From Phycicoccus sp. CSK15P-2 (GTDB lineage: Bacteria > Actinomycetota > Actinomycetes > Actinomycetales > Dermatophilaceae), in assembly GCF_016888005.1 (NCBI RefSeq), contig NZ_JAFDVE010000016.1:1-64000 (forward strand): a stretch of DNA of 64,000 bases. Direction: 5' to 3'. The notes beneath the pieces were generated by a model that saw only the letters and a list, made by a program, of their open reading frames with translations, was not told the origin of the DNA and did no database searches. Position 1 is the stretch's first letter, and the number at the start of each line of letters is the position of its first letter. The position numbers and the translations under genes were made by a program. Shown here piece after piece: positions 34,760-43,273 of this stretch.

Positions 34760-34825
34760 GATGGCGCCCCGCCCACGAGGGCCCGGTCAGGAGAACGTGT
34801 GGGCACCGCGTGCGACGATGACGCC

Positions 34826-35326
34826 ATGACGACCCTGCACGACTTCTCCGCCCGGACCCTGAACGGCGAGGACCGCTCGCTCGCCGACTACGCCGGGAAG
34901 GTCGTGCTCGTCGTCAACACCGCGAGCAAGTGCGGCTTCACCCCGCAGTACGCCGGCCTCGAGGCGCTGTACGAGGAGCTCGAGGAGGACGGCTTCGTCA
35001 TCCTCGGCTTCCCGTGCAACCAGTTCGGCTCGCAGGAGCCCGGCGGCGAGGACGAGATCGGCGAGTTCTGCCAGCTCAACTACGGCGTCAGCTTCCCGAT
35101 GTTCGCCAAGGTCGACGTCAACGGCGACGACGAGCACCCGCTCTACGGATGGCTGAAGTCCGAGAAGAAGGGGCTGCTGGGCGGTCGGATCAGGTGGAAC
35201 TTCACGAAGTTCCTCGTCGGGCGGGACGGCCGGGTCGTCGGACGCTACTCCCCCAGGACCGAGCCGGCCGACCTCGCGGGCGACGTGCGCGCAGCTCTGG
35301 TCGACGGGACCGGCTCCGACGGATGA
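34826..35326 (+). CDS. Glutathione peroxidase family thiol peroxidase
   Basis: A protein of 166 residues. VVNTASKCGFTPQYAGLE contains the peroxidatic Cys (no selenocysteine), ILGFPCNQFGSQEPG holds the Gln and a second Cys and WNFTKFLVGRDGRVVGRY the Trp-Asn of the catalytic tetrad. Actinobacteria lack glutathione, so thioredoxin or a similar thiol is the probable reductant. It reduces hydrogen or organic peroxides in the cytoplasm. A -10-like GACGAT lies six bases before the ATG. Its stop overlaps the next gene's ATG (ATGA), beginning a three-gene operon. Confidence 0.93.
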   Translation: MTTLHDFSARTLNGEDRSLADYAGKVVLVVNTASKCGFTPQYAGLEALYEELEEDGFVILGFPCNQFGSQEPGGEDEIGEFCQLNYGVSFPMFAKVDVNGDDEHPLYGWLKSEKKGLLGGRIRWNFTKFLVGRDGRVVGRYSPRTEPADLAGDVRAALVDGTGSDG

Positions 35327-36468
35327 CCTGGCTCCAGGCCCTCGTGCCGATCGGGGTCTTCCTCGGCTTCCTGGCGTTCGTCTGGCACCGGCTCGCCGTC
35401 GCACCCCGCTGGGGTCGTCGGTGGGTGCCCTGGCTCGTCGCGGTCGTCCTGGCCGCGCTGTTCGCCGCCCTCCTCGTCCAGTTCGACGTCTGGGGCGGTC
35501 GCTGGAGTCCGGACACGATGCGCCCGGTCGCCTGGACCGGGGCGGCGTTCCTCGCGACGTGCCTGTACCTCTTCCTCGGTCTCGTCACCGCGTGGGCGCT
35601 CTCCGTCATCCTGTGGCTGTTCCGGTGGCGCCACGGGCACGGTTCGGACGGGCGGCGTCGGCTGAACCGCGTCACGTCACCGCTCGTCGCCGCGCTGGCC
35701 GTCGGCCTCACCGGGTACGGCGCGTGGGAGGCGAGCCGCCCGGCCGTGACCACGGTCGAGGTCTCCTCGCCGCAGCTCCCGGCCGCGTTCGACGGCACCC
35801 GGGTCGCACTGCTCACCGACCTCCACGCGGGCGCCGTCCGGAGCGCCGCCTTCACGCGGAAGGTCGTCGACCTCACCAACGCCCAGCGGCCGGACCTCGT
35901 CGTCATCGCCGGCGACCTCGTCGACGGCCGCGCCGAGCGGTACGCCCAGGAGGTCGCCCCACTCGCCGACCTCGAGGCACCGCTCGGGGTCTACGTCACG
36001 ACCGGCAACCACGAGATGTACCGGGACACCGCGAACTGGGTCGCGGCCTTCGAGGAGCTCGGGCTGCGCGTCCTGCGCAACGAGTCGGTGCCGCTCGAGC
36101 GCGACGGCGAGCGGGTCGACCTCGTCGGGGTGCACGACTACAGCGGTGACGGCCCGTTCGCCCCCGACTACGACGCCGCCCTGGCCGGCACCGAGCCCGG
36201 CCGGTTCTCGCTCATGTCAGCCCACCAACCGCGCCAGGCGCTCGCCCTCGAGGGCCGCGGCGTCGACCTCCAGCTCTCCGGTCACACCCACGGCGGACAG
36301 CTGTGGCCACTGCGCTACCTCGTGCCGTTCCAGCAGCCGATGGTCGACGGCCTCGCGACCGTGGGCGACGTCCCCGTCGTCACCTCCCGGGGAGCCGGCG
36401 CCTGGGGCCCCGCCGTCCGCGTGCTCGCGCCACCGGAGGTTCCGGTCGTCACCCTGAGACGTTCATGA
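35323..36468 (+). CDS. Membrane-anchored metallophosphoesterase (YkuE-like)
   Basis: A protein of 381 residues with four hydrophobic segments in the first 140 residues, then a calcineurin-like phosphoesterase domain. The metal-binding motifs are LLTDLHAGAV (DxH), VIAGDLVDG (GDxxD), TTGNHEMY (GNHE) and the late LSGHTHGGQLWP (GHxH). Such proteins hydrolyse phosphoesters at the membrane face, possibly lipid-linked; substrate unknown. The ATG overlaps the gpx stop and its own end overlaps the DNA glycosylase start, so all three genes are translationally coupled. Confidence 0.92.
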   Translation: MTWLQALVPIGVFLGFLAFVWHRLAVAPRWGRRWVPWLVAVVLAALFAALLVQFDVWGGRWSPDTMRPVAWTGAAFLATCLYLFLGLVTAWALSVILWLFRWRHGHGSDGRRRLNRVTSPLVAALAVGLTGYGAWEASRPAVTTVEVSSPQLPAAFDGTRVALLTDLHAGAVRSAAFTRKVVDLTNAQRPDLVVIAGDLVDGRAERYAQEVAPLADLEAPLGVYVTTGNHEMYRDTANWVAAFEELGLRVLRNESVPLERDGERVDLVGVHDYSGDGPFAPDYDAALAGTEPGRFSLMSAHQPRQALALEGRGVDLQLSGHTHGGQLWPLRYLVPFQQPMVDGLATVGDVPVVTSRGAGAWGPAVRVLAPPEVPVVTLRRS

Positions 36469-37064
36469 CGGGCGTCGTCGTCGGGGACGACGGGCTCGCC
36501 CGTCCCGCCTGGGCCGCCATCGACCCCCTGCTGCAGGAGTACTACGACACCGAGTGGGGCATGCCGGTGCGTGACGAGCGGGGCGTGTTCGAGCGGCTCT
36601 CGCTCGAGGCCTTCCAGTCCGGCCTGTCCTGGGCGACGATCCTGCGCAAGCGGCCGGCCTTCCGGGCCGCCTTCGCCGGATTCGACCCGGACACCGTCGC
36701 CGCCTACGGCGACACGGAGGTCGAACGCCTGCTCGCGGACGCCGGCATCGTCCGCAACCGCGCCAAGGTCCTCGCGACCCTGACCAACGCCCGGGCCACC
36801 CTGGCGCTGCGGGACGACCCGGACGGCGACCTCTCGGCCTTCGTCTGGTCCTTCCGCCCAGCCGAGACGCCCCGGCCGCGAACCCATGCCGAGGTCCCGA
36901 CGACCTCACCGGAGTCGGTAGCGCTCAGCAAGGGCCTCAAGCGCAAGGGCTTCGCCTTCGTCGGCCCCACGACGATGTTCGCCCTCATGGAGGCCATCGG
37001 CATCGTCGACACCCATCTGCTCGACAGCCACCGCCGCGGCTCGTCCGGCATCTGGCCCGGCTGA
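36465..37064 (+). CDS. tag: DNA-3-methyladenine glycosylase I
   Basis: A protein of 199 residues of the TagA/Tag family. YYDTEWGMPVRDERGVFERLSLEAFQSGLSW carries the conserved catalytic/base-binding Trp and Glu residues, IVRNRAKVLATLTNA is the helix-hairpin region, and KRKGFAFVGPTTMFALMEAIGIVDTH is typical. It removes 3-methyladenine from alkylated DNA. Family members carry zinc ligands at both ends, normally Cys and His; here the N-terminal Cys usually found is absent and the C-terminal His are in VDTHLLDSHRRG. ATGA overlap with the preceding phosphoesterase gene. Confidence 0.93.
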   Translation: MTGVVVGDDGLARPAWAAIDPLLQEYYDTEWGMPVRDERGVFERLSLEAFQSGLSWATILRKRPAFRAAFAGFDPDTVAAYGDTEVERLLADAGIVRNRAKVLATLTNARATLALRDDPDGDLSAFVWSFRPAETPRPRTHAEVPTTSPESVALSKGLKRKGFAFVGPTTMFALMEAIGIVDTHLLDSHRRGSSGIWPG

Positions 37065-37207
37065 CCTCCGCCCGACCACGGATCGTCCGGCATCCCGCCC
37101 GGCTGTCACGCTGCCTGACGACGAGAGTGCGAGACACGCCGGGTTCCGGCTCGGATGCTCCGCATGTCGCGCATCCTCGTCAGGCATCCGCCGGTTCCAC
37201 GCACGGC
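37065..37207. other. Gene-free stretch with imperfect secondary structure
   Basis: GCCTGACGA (37113-37121) and TCGTCAGGC (37177-37185) are exact complements enclosing a second pair, GGATGC (37154-37159) and GCATCC (37171-37176). The structure could terminate transcripts of the glycosylase operon or be part of a small RNA; no coding sequence seen. Confidence 0.4.
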
Positions 37208-37242
37208 TCGAGGCCCGGACGACAAGCGTGTCCGGGCCTCGA
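37208..37242 (-). terminator. Second tRNA-type terminator hairpin
   Basis: TCGAGGCCCGGAC (37208-37220), nine-base loop, GTCCGGGCCTCGA (37230-37242): a perfect 13-base stem. It follows the truncated tRNA tail copy at 37243-37264 in the same way as the hairpin at 37321-37359 follows the intact tRNA. Confidence 0.75.
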
Positions 37243-37264
37243 CTGGTCTGTGGAGCTGAGGGGA
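37243..37264 (-). repeat. Duplicated 3' end of the tRNA-Ala gene
   Basis: These 22 bases are identical to 37358-37379, which span the acceptor 3' strand, part of the T arm and the first bases downstream of tRNA-Ala. The rest of a tRNA is missing upstream of this copy. With its own terminator it looks like the remnant of a tandem tRNA copy or a recombination scar. Confidence 0.75.
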
Positions 37265-37320
37265 CCCCGCCGTCCTCGCTCCGCTGCGGCGGCTCCTCGA
37301 ATCACTCTGCCCGATAACGC

Positions 37321-37359
37321 AGTACGGGACCGGACGAAAAGCATGTCCGGTCCCGTACT
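37321..37359 (-). terminator. Terminator of tRNA-Ala
   Basis: AGTACGGGACCGGAC (37321-37335), nine-base loop containing CTTTT, GTCCGGTCCCGTACT (37345-37359): a perfect 15-base stem starting seven bases after the mature tRNA end. Confidence 0.85.
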
Positions 37360-37365
37360 GGTCTG

Positions 37366-37438
37366 TGGAGCTGAGGGGATTCGAACCCCTGACCCCCTCC
37401 ATGCCATGGAGGTGCGCTACCAACTGCGCTACAGCCCC
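37366..37438 (-). tRNA. tRNA-Ala (anticodon GGC)
   Basis: Seven-base acceptor stem GGGGCTG/CAGCTCC (one G-U pair), D arm GTAGCGCAGTTGGTAGCGC, anticodon stem CCTCC/GGAGG around ATGGCAT (anticodon GGC), T arm with GGTTCGAATCC, discriminator A. The 3' CCA is not encoded. Reads alanine codons GCC and GCT. Followed by a strong terminator and a partial duplicate of its own 3' end. Confidence 0.97.
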
Positions 37439-37504
37439 GAGTGGGTGACCCCCGCAGGGGCGTCGGCGAGTCTACCCACGCCTCCGCGCTCCCCCAAATC
37501 GCCC

Positions 37505-38158
37505 CTACGTGCGCATCGTGGGGTCGGATGCGGCCGGCTCGGCCGAGGCGTTCCACGTCCGCAGGAACCACCCGCGCCGCCCTTCGACGACCTCTGCCCA
37601 GTGGCAGTTGCCCAGCCCGCCGAGCATCCGAAGTGCGCTCGGGACGTCGAGCCCGAGCAGGTGCGCGACGATCATCCGGCCGGCCATACCGTGGGTCGAC
37701 AGCACCACGCACTCCCCCGCGGCGGCCTGGGCGAGCACGTCGTCCACGGCCGGCCCGACGCGGTCGCGCACGTCCGCGAGCGACTCCCCACCACCGGGTC
37801 TGCGGACGTCCTCACCGGCCCGCAGGGCGGCATGCTCCTCGGGCCACTCCCGGACGATCTCGTCGTTGGTCAGCCCCTGCCACGCGCCCGCGTGGATCTC
37901 GCGTAGCCGCGGGTCGTCGACGATCGGGACCCCGGCCGTCGCCGCGACACTCTCGCCCGTGTGCCGGGCCCGCTGGAGGTCGGAGGTGACGACCCGGACC
38001 GGCCCGAGCGCCGCGACCGCCGCGCCCGCCCGCATCACCTGCTGCTCCCCGAGCTCGGACAACGGACTGTCGAGCTGGCCCTGCCAGACCCCGGCGGCGT
38101 TGTGCGTGGTCTCCCCGTGCCGGAGGACGACGAGCCGTCGGGAGCCCCCGCCGCTCAC
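37505..38158 (-). CDS. Histidine phosphatase family protein (phosphoglycerate mutase-like)
   Basis: A protein of 217 residues. The N-terminal RHG motif LVVLRHGETTHNAAGVWQG holds the catalytic His, RARHTGESVA the Arg-His, and VLSTHGMAGRMI the second catalytic His. These enzymes remove phosphate from small molecules; some homologues at this locus are annotated as glucosyl-3-phosphoglycerate phosphatase, which is possible but not proven. The GTG start overlaps the rsfS stop (GTGA), so it belongs to the nadD-rsfS operon. Confidence 0.88.
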   Translation of the reverse strand: MSGGGSRRLVVLRHGETTHNAAGVWQGQLDSPLSELGEQQVMRAGAAVAALGPVRVVTSDLQRARHTGESVAATAGVPIVDDPRLREIHAGAWQGLTNDEIVREWPEEHAALRAGEDVRRPGGGESLADVRDRVGPAVDDVLAQAAAGECVVLSTHGMAGRMIVAHLLGLDVPSALRMLGGLGNCHWAEVVEGRRGWFLRTWNASAEPAASDPTMRT

Positions 38159-38535
38159 CGCCCGCCCTGCTCGGTGCCGAGTGCCCCGAGGTCGAGCGAA
38201 GGGCAGTCCTTCCACAGCCGTTCGAGCTCGTAGTACTCGCGCTCGTCGTCGTGCTGGACGTGCACGACGATGTCGGCGAAGTCGATGAGCACCCAGCGCC
38301 CTTCACGCTGGCCCTCGCGCCGGACGGGCTTGGCCCCGAGCCCGCGCAGGGTGTCCTCGATCTCGTCGACGATCGACCCGACCTGCCGCTCGGACTCCGC
38401 CGAGACGATGACGAAGACGTCGGTGAGGGCCAGCTGGTCGGAGACGTCGATGCCGGAGATGGTCGTCGCCAGCTTGTCGGCGGCTGCCCCGGCGGCGGCC
38501 CGGGCGAGCTCGAGCGATCTGTCGGATGCGGTCAC
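38155..38535 (-). CDS. rsfS: RsfS (Iojap), ribosome silencing factor
   Basis: A protein of 126 residues, DUF143 family. [37 protein letters not shown] and the late [35 protein letters not shown] are diagnostic. It binds ribosomal protein L14 and blocks 30S-50S joining in starvation. GTG start overlaps the nadD stop (GTGA). nadD-rsfS-phosphatase is a common order. Confidence 0.95.
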   Translation of the reverse strand: MTASDRSLELARAAAGAAADKLATTISGIDVSDQLALTDVFVIVSAESERQVGSIVDEIEDTLRGLGAKPVRREGQREGRWVLIDFADIVVHVQHDDEREYYELERLWKDCPSLDLGALGTEQGGR

Positions 38536-39116
38536 GGTGCTCCTCGGTACAGGCGGTGCTTGGAGATGTACTGGACGACGCCGTCCGGCACGAGGTACCA
38601 GACCGGCGTCCCACCACGGACCCGCTCGCGGCAGTCCGTCGACGAGATGGCCATCGCGGGGACCTCCTGCAGGGTGACCCGGTCGGCGGGCAGCCCGAGC
38701 TCGCTCAGGACGTACCCGGGTCGGGTGACACCGACGAAGTGGGCGAGCTCCCACAGCTCGTCGGCGTCCTTCCACGACAGGATCTGGGCCAGGGCATCGG
38801 CGCCGGTGATGAAGAACAGCTCGGCGTCCGGACGCTCGGCGCGCAGGTCCCGCAGCGTGTCGACGGTGTAGGTGGGCCCGTCACGGTCGACGTCCACACG
38901 GGACACGGTGAAGCGCGGGTTGGAGGCCGTCGCGATGACGGTCATGAGGTAGCGGTCCTCGGCCGACGAGACCTCGCGGGCGTCCTTCTGCCAGGGCCGC
39001 CCGGTGGGGACGAACACGACCTCGTCGAGGCCGAAGCGGGTCTGCACCTCGGAGGCGGCGACGAGGTGACCGTGGTGGACGGGGTCGAAGGTCCCGCCCA
39101 TGACGCCCAGCCGCAC
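38532..39116 (-). CDS. nadD: Nicotinate-nucleotide adenylyltransferase
   Basis: A protein of 194 residues. The N-terminus [20 protein letters not shown] carries the nucleotidyltransferase GGTFDPxHxGH motif, VPTGRPWQK the substrate-binding loop, and [13 protein letters not shown] the C-terminal ISSTxxR motif. It makes nicotinate adenine dinucleotide from NaMN and ATP in NAD synthesis. GTG start. First of the overlapped trio nadD-rsfS-phosphatase; 11 bases separate it from the small membrane protein upstream. Confidence 0.96.
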   Translation of the reverse strand: MRLGVMGGTFDPVHHGHLVAASEVQTRFGLDEVVFVPTGRPWQKDAREVSSAEDRYLMTVIATASNPRFTVSRVDVDRDGPTYTVDTLRDLRAERPDAELFFITGADALAQILSWKDADELWELAHFVGVTRPGYVLSELGLPADRVTLQEVPAMAISSTDCRERVRGGTPVWYLVPDGVVQYISKHRLYRGAP

Positions 39117-39127
39117 GCGGCGCTCGC

Positions 39128-39349
39128 TCAGTGGTGCCCCGGGTGCTCGGGCCAGTGCGGCTCGTCCTCACCCTTCGACGGCGCCGCCGGCACCGGGTAC
39201 TTGTACGCGGTGCCCCTGAAGGACCAGGTGACCCCGAGGAGCGCGGCGAACACGACGAGCGCGATCAGGCCGATGAGCCACGGTGGGATGGGCAGCTCGT
39301 GGTGAGCGGCTTCCTCGGCGGCGACGACGACGGTGGAGATGCTCGGCAT
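39128..39349 (-). CDS. Small single-pass membrane protein
   Basis: Not recognised as a named family. A protein of 73 residues: N-terminal 22 residues polar, one membrane helix ([22 protein letters not shown]), then a His/Pro-rich tail ([13 protein letters not shown]). The ATG at 39349 has a -10 box seven bases upstream and appears leaderless, making it the first gene of the nadD operon. Similar small membrane proteins are common next to nadD in actinomycetes. Function unknown. Confidence 0.82.
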   Translation of the reverse strand: MPSISTVVVAAEEAAHHELPIPPWLIGLIALVVFAALLGVTWSFRGTAYKYPVPAAPSKGEDEPHWPEHPGHH

Positions 39350-39356
39350 GTGGGCC

Positions 39357-39362
39357 AGCGTA
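39357..39362 (-). promoter_or_regulatory. -10 box of the leaderless small membrane protein gene
   Basis: TACGCT on the minus strand, seven bases before the ATG at 39349. Confidence 0.5.
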
Positions 39363-39884
39363 CCCGTCCGTTGTCCACGGATTTCGTCCACAGGGCTGTG
39401 CACGACAAGGGCCCCGAGCACCCCCGGCTGTGGACGACACGCCCGTCCTCGACGAGGCCTCGACTTTCTTCTCGGAACGGGTTGCCGGGGTGCCGTCCGA
39501 CGACTACAACTGTCCACGCGCCCCCTCGGCGGAGCACGGCCGGAACGTTCCGGTCGGGTCTCGTCCTGGGGGTGGGTCGATCGGATAACGGCACGTCGCC
39601 CCACGCCCCGGGTCTCTCGGAGCGAGGGCCGTGTACCTCCTTCTGTGGGTGCACGCCGCGCGCGACGGCGCGGGTGCTGCGGCCGACGGCCCGAGTCGAA
39701 GTCCGTCTCCTCACGGGGCGGCGCCACCGTCGCGTGGCAGACCTTGTGCGGTACGCCGCAGGGACCGACCGGCTCGACACCCGGCCGGCAGGGTGCCGGC
39801 GGGGGCCCCCGACCTCATACTCGGGGGCCCTCCGCCGCACAGGCGGTTCACGGCATCCCACGGGTCCCCCACAGGCACGCCATC

Positions 39885-39890
39885 TACCCT
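39885..39890 (+). promoter_or_regulatory. -10 box of leaderless glycosyltransferase gene
   Basis: TACCCT seven bases before the ATG at 39898. Confidence 0.55.
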
Positions 39891-39897
39891 TGATCCC

Positions 39898-40968
39898 ATG
39901 CCTGACTCCCCCATCGACCTCACGGTCGTCGTCCCGATGTACAACGAGCAGGAGGTCATCCCCCTGTTCGTGGAGCGGCTCCGGCCGCTGGCGGAGTCCT
40001 GGGGAGCCACCTACGAGGTCCTCTGCGTCGACGACGGCTCGACCGACGCCACCCCCGTCCTCCTCCAGCGCCTGCGCCGGGAGTGGGACGCGGTGCGGGT
40101 CGTGCGGCTCCGCGCCAACGCCGGGCACCAGGCCGCCATCTCGGCCGGTCTGGCGCTCGCCCGTGGCCGGTACGTCGTGACGATCGACGCCGACCTGCAG
40201 GACCCGCCCGAGACGATCGGCGAGATGCTCCAGGTCGCCCGCGAGGAGGACGTCGACGTCGTGTACGGCGTCCGCGAGGACCGCTCCACCGACACCGCCT
40301 TCAAGCGCCTCTCCGCCCGCGCGTTCTACCGCTCCATCCGTGCCCTCTCGGACGTCGACGCGCACGTCGACGCGGGCGACTTCCGGCTGATGTCCCGGGC
40401 CACGGTCGACGCCGTCAACGCGCTGCCCGAGCACAACCGCGTGCTGCGCCTCGTCGTCCCGGCGCTCGGCTTCCCCAACGCGTCCGTGGGCTACCGGCGC
40501 GAAGCGCGCGCCGCGGGCGAGTCCAAGTACCCCTTCTCCAAGATGGTGCGGCTGTCGGTGGACGCCGTCACCGGCTTCTCCACCGCGCCGCTGCGCTTCG
40601 CCACGTGGCTCGGGCTGATCGGCGGCGTCGCGGCCGCGGTCGTCCTCGTCTACGCGGTCATCGCGATGTGGGTCGGCAACACCCTCCCCGGCTGGACGTC
40701 CACGGTCGTCATCGTCGCGGCCGTCGGGGCGGTGCAGCTGCTCGCCCTCGGCATCCTCGGCGAGTACGTCGGGCGCACCTACTCGGCCCTGCAGGCCAGG
40801 CCCGCGTACTTCGTCGCGCACGACAGCCTCGACCTCGCGGGCGCCGACCCCGCGCCGAGCCGCCCACACGTCGTGCCGGTGCGCGACGCCGAGGACGAGA
40901 CCGGCGACACCCGGTCCGGCGCCACCGAGCGGCCCCGGAAGGCCTCGGCGGGTCAGACCCGGATCTGA
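39898..40968 (+). CDS. Family 2 glycosyltransferase, polyprenyl-phosphate sugar transferase type
   Basis: A protein of 356 residues. A GT-A domain ([53 protein letters not shown] with the DxD-type motif, [10 protein letters not shown]) is followed by two membrane helices near residues 235-290 and a polar tail of about 60 residues. The layout matches DPM1/GtrB/ArnC-like enzymes that put a sugar on a polyprenyl phosphate carrier at the inner membrane face, for later use outside the cell. Its 3' end overlaps the 3' end of convergent proA by 16 bases. Confidence 0.93.
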   Translation: MPDSPIDLTVVVPMYNEQEVIPLFVERLRPLAESWGATYEVLCVDDGSTDATPVLLQRLRREWDAVRVVRLRANAGHQAAISAGLALARGRYVVTIDADLQDPPETIGEMLQVAREEDVDVVYGVREDRSTDTAFKRLSARAFYRSIRALSDVDAHVDAGDFRLMSRATVDAVNALPEHNRVLRLVVPALGFPNASVGYRREARAAGESKYPFSKMVRLSVDAVTGFSTAPLRFATWLGLIGGVAAAVVLVYAVIAMWVGNTLPGWTSTVVIVAAVGAVQLLALGILGEYVGRTYSALQARPAYFVAHDSLDLAGADPAPSRPHVVPVRDAEDETGDTRSGATERPRKASAGQTRI

Positions 40969-42245
40969 CCGTCGCCTTCCACGACCCACTTCGTCGTCGT
41001 CAGCTCGGGCAGGGCCATCGGGCCCCGGGCGTGCAGCTTCTGGGTCGAGATGCCGATCTCGGCACCGAACCCGAACTCGCCGCCGTCGGTGAACCGGGTG
41101 CTCGCGTTGACCATGACCGCGGCAGCGTCGACCTCGGCGGTGAACCTGCGGGCCACGGCACGGTCCTCGGTGACGACCGCCTCGGTGTGCCCGGAGCCGA
41201 AGCGCCGGATGTGGGCGAGCGCGGCGTCGAGGTCGTCGACGACCCCGACCGACATCTCGAGGCCGTGGAACTCCGTGGCGAAGTGCTCGTCGGTGGCCGC
41301 GTCGTGGAGGACTCCGGCCGCCTCGGCCGCCCGTCCGGCGGCGGCGTCGGTGTGCAGGGTCACGCCCTCGGCCGAGAGCGCCGCGAGCACCTTGGGGAGG
41401 AACGCGTCGGCGACCGCGCGGTGCACGAGGAGTGACTCGGCCGCGTTGCACACGCTCGGCCGGTGCGTCTTGGCGTTGACGGCGATGGCGAGGGCACGGT
41501 CGACGTCCGCGGCGGCGTCGACGTACACGTGGCAGTTGCCGACGCCGGTCTCGATGACGGGGACGGTGGAACCGGTGACGACGGCCTGGATGAGGTCCGC
41601 TCCCCCGCGTGGGATGAGGAGGTCGACCAGGCCCCGGGCGGTCATCAGGGCGCGTACGACGCCGTGGCCGCCCTCGAGCAGGCTCACCGCGTCGGCCGGG
41701 AGGCCGTGCGCCTCGAGCGCCGCACGGAGTACCCGGACGGTGGCGCGGTTGGTCTCCTGGGCGGCGCTGCCACCGCGCAGGACGACGGCGTTGCCGGACT
41801 TCAGGCCGAGCCCGGCGGCGTCGACGGTGACGTTCGGGCGGGCCTCGTAGATCATCCCGACGACCCCCATCGGCACCCGCACCTGGCGGATCTGCAGACC
41901 GTTGGCGAGGGTGGAGCCCCGCACGACCTCGCCGACCGGGTCGGGCAGACCGGCGACGTCGCGCAGCGCCTGTGCGACGGCGGCGACACGTGCCGGGTCG
42001 AGCCGCAGCCGGTCCTGGAGGCTCTCGGCCATCCCCTGCTCACGGCCGCGCGCGAGGTCGGCCGAGTTTCCCTCGACAACCTCGTCGGTGGCGGCCTCGA
42101 AGGCGTCGGCCAGCGCGTGGAGGGCGGCGTCCTTCTCGGCGCGGGAGAGCAGGGCGAGCCGGCGGGCGGCGCTGCGGGCGGACTCGGCGACGACGCGGAC
42201 CTGCTCGACGTCCGCGGGGTCGATGTCGGTGACGCTCTCGGGCAT
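40953..42245 (-). CDS. proA: Glutamate-5-semialdehyde dehydrogenase (gamma-glutamyl phosphate reductase)
   Basis: A protein of 430 residues of the aldehyde dehydrogenase superfamily. [23 protein letters not shown] and [19 protein letters not shown] bind NADPH; the catalytic Cys is in [47 protein letters not shown] is typical of ProA. It reduces gamma-glutamyl phosphate, made by ProB, in proline synthesis. The ATG at 42245 has TACCCT six bases upstream (leaderless). Separated from proB by the divergent pdxY. Confidence 0.97.
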   Translation of the reverse strand: MPESVTDIDPADVEQVRVVAESARSAARRLALLSRAEKDAALHALADAFEAATDEVVEGNSADLARGREQGMAESLQDRLRLDPARVAAVAQALRDVAGLPDPVGEVVRGSTLANGLQIRQVRVPMGVVGMIYEARPNVTVDAAGLGLKSGNAVVLRGGSAAQETNRATVRVLRAALEAHGLPADAVSLLEGGHGVVRALMTARGLVDLLIPRGGADLIQAVVTGSTVPVIETGVGNCHVYVDAAADVDRALAIAVNAKTHRPSVCNAAESLLVHRAVADAFLPKVLAALSAEGVTLHTDAAAGRAAEAAGVLHDAATDEHFATEFHGLEMSVGVVDDLDAALAHIRRFGSGHTEAVVTEDRAVARRFTAEVDAAAVMVNASTRFTDGGEFGFGAEIGISTQKLHARGPMALPELTTTKWVVEGDGQIRV

Positions 42246-42251
42246 GCCCCA

Positions 42252-42257
42252 AGGGTA
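42252..42257 (-). promoter_or_regulatory. -10 box of leaderless proA
   Basis: TACCCT on the minus strand, six bases before the ATG at 42245. Confidence 0.55.
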
Positions 42258-42403
42258 GGCGCGTCCGCCGATGACGGGCACTCGCGGTCATGAGGTGAGC
42301 CGTGGAGCCCCGGGCCCCACCGGGTGGGCCCCCGGAGCCCCGGCGGCACCTCCCGGCCCCCCCCGCGCGCGAGCCGTGGACGACCGTGGAAGGATGGTCC
42401 GCC

Positions 42404-43258
42404 GTGACGACGATCCTGTCCATCCAGTCCTCCGTCGCGTACGGCCACGTCGGCAACAGCGCGGCGGTGTTCCCGCTCCAGCGGCTCGGCGTCGAGGTCT
42501 GGCCGGTACACACGGTGCACTTCTCCAACCACACCGGCTACGGGGCGTGGCGCGGGCCGCTCATGCCCGCCGACGACGTCCGCGAGGTCGTGACCGGAGT
42601 CGAGGAGCGCGAGGCGCTGGGCGAGGTCGACGCCGTGCTCTCCGGCTACCAGGGTGGCGAGGAGATCGGCGAGGTCATCCTCGACGCCGTCGCGCGGACC
42701 AAGGCCGCGAACCCGTCGGCCATCTACGCCTGCGACCCGGTGATGGGCAACGCGACGTCGGGATGCTTCGTCCACCCGGCCATCCCGGTGCTGCTCCGCG
42801 AGAAGGTCGTCCCGCAGGCCGACCTCATCACCCCGAACCAGTTCGAGCTCGGCTTCCTCACCGAGACCGGTCCGGGCGACCTGGACTCGACGCTGGCGTC
42901 GGTCGAGGCGGCGCGGGCGATGGGGCCGTCGACGGTGCTCGTCACGTCGGTGCTGCGCCCGGACCGCCCGGCGGACACCATCGAGATGCTCGCGGTCCAC
43001 GGCGACGGTGCATGGGTCGTGCGCACCCCGCAGCTGCCGCTCAAGGCCAACGGCTCGGGGGACGTCACCGCCGCGCTCTTCATGGCCCACCTGCTGCGCA
43101 CCGGGGATGCCGGCGAGGCGCTCGGCCGGACGGTGTCGTCGGTGTTCGACCTGCTGCAGCGCACGCTCGACTCCGGCCGGCGCGAGCTGCAGCTCGTACA
43201 GAGCCAGGACGAGATCGCGAACCCGCGGATGCAGTTCGAGGTCGAGCGCCTCCACTGA
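42404..43258 (+). CDS. pdxY: Pyridoxal kinase PdxY
   Basis: A protein of 284 residues of the ribokinase-like PdxY/PdxK family: ILSIQSSVAYGHVGNSAAVFPLQRLG at the N-terminus (substrate loop), TVHFSNHTGYG, YACDPVMGNATSGCFV, and the anion hole with catalytic Asp in LPLKANGSGDVTAALFMAHLL. It phosphorylates pyridoxal or pyridoxine to give PLP. GTG start after GGAAGGATGG. It is inserted between proA and proB in the opposite orientation, so it has its own promoter. Confidence 0.94.
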   Translation: MTTILSIQSSVAYGHVGNSAAVFPLQRLGVEVWPVHTVHFSNHTGYGAWRGPLMPADDVREVVTGVEEREALGEVDAVLSGYQGGEEIGEVILDAVARTKAANPSAIYACDPVMGNATSGCFVHPAIPVLLREKVVPQADLITPNQFELGFLTETGPGDLDSTLASVEAARAMGPSTVLVTSVLRPDRPADTIEMLAVHGDGAWVVRTPQLPLKANGSGDVTAALFMAHLLRTGDAGEALGRTVSSVFDLLQRTLDSGRRELQLVQSQDEIANPRMQFEVERLH

Positions 43259-43273
43259 GGCCCCCGAGGAGGG

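Larger units (their letters stand above)
39350..39897. other. Gene-free divergent region with promoters and DnaA-box-like motifs
   Basis: About 550 bases between two divergent genes without a credible coding frame. It has a -10 box at each end and four sequences close to the actinobacterial DnaA box (TTGTCCACA): 39371-39379, 39384-39392, 39429-39437 (reverse) and 39510-39518. The middle (39590-39840) shows no clear feature. Confidence 0.45.

Noticed and set aside
37208-37438. Genomic island attachment site at tRNA-Ala
   Set aside because: The direct repeat is only 22 bases, the copies are 115 bases apart, and there is no integrase or foreign-looking gene; a lost tandem tRNA or terminator duplication is at least as likely.
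39371-39518. Replication origin, from clustered DnaA-box-like motifs
   Set aside because: No dnaA, dnaN, recF, gyrB or rpmH nearby, no AT-rich unwinding stretch, and boxes are imperfect. Kept only as a low-interest DnaA-binding candidate.
42346-42370. Another homopolymer artefact before pdxY (nine C in a row)
   Set aside because: The run is short and non-coding, within what this GC content can produce; no gene model is affected.
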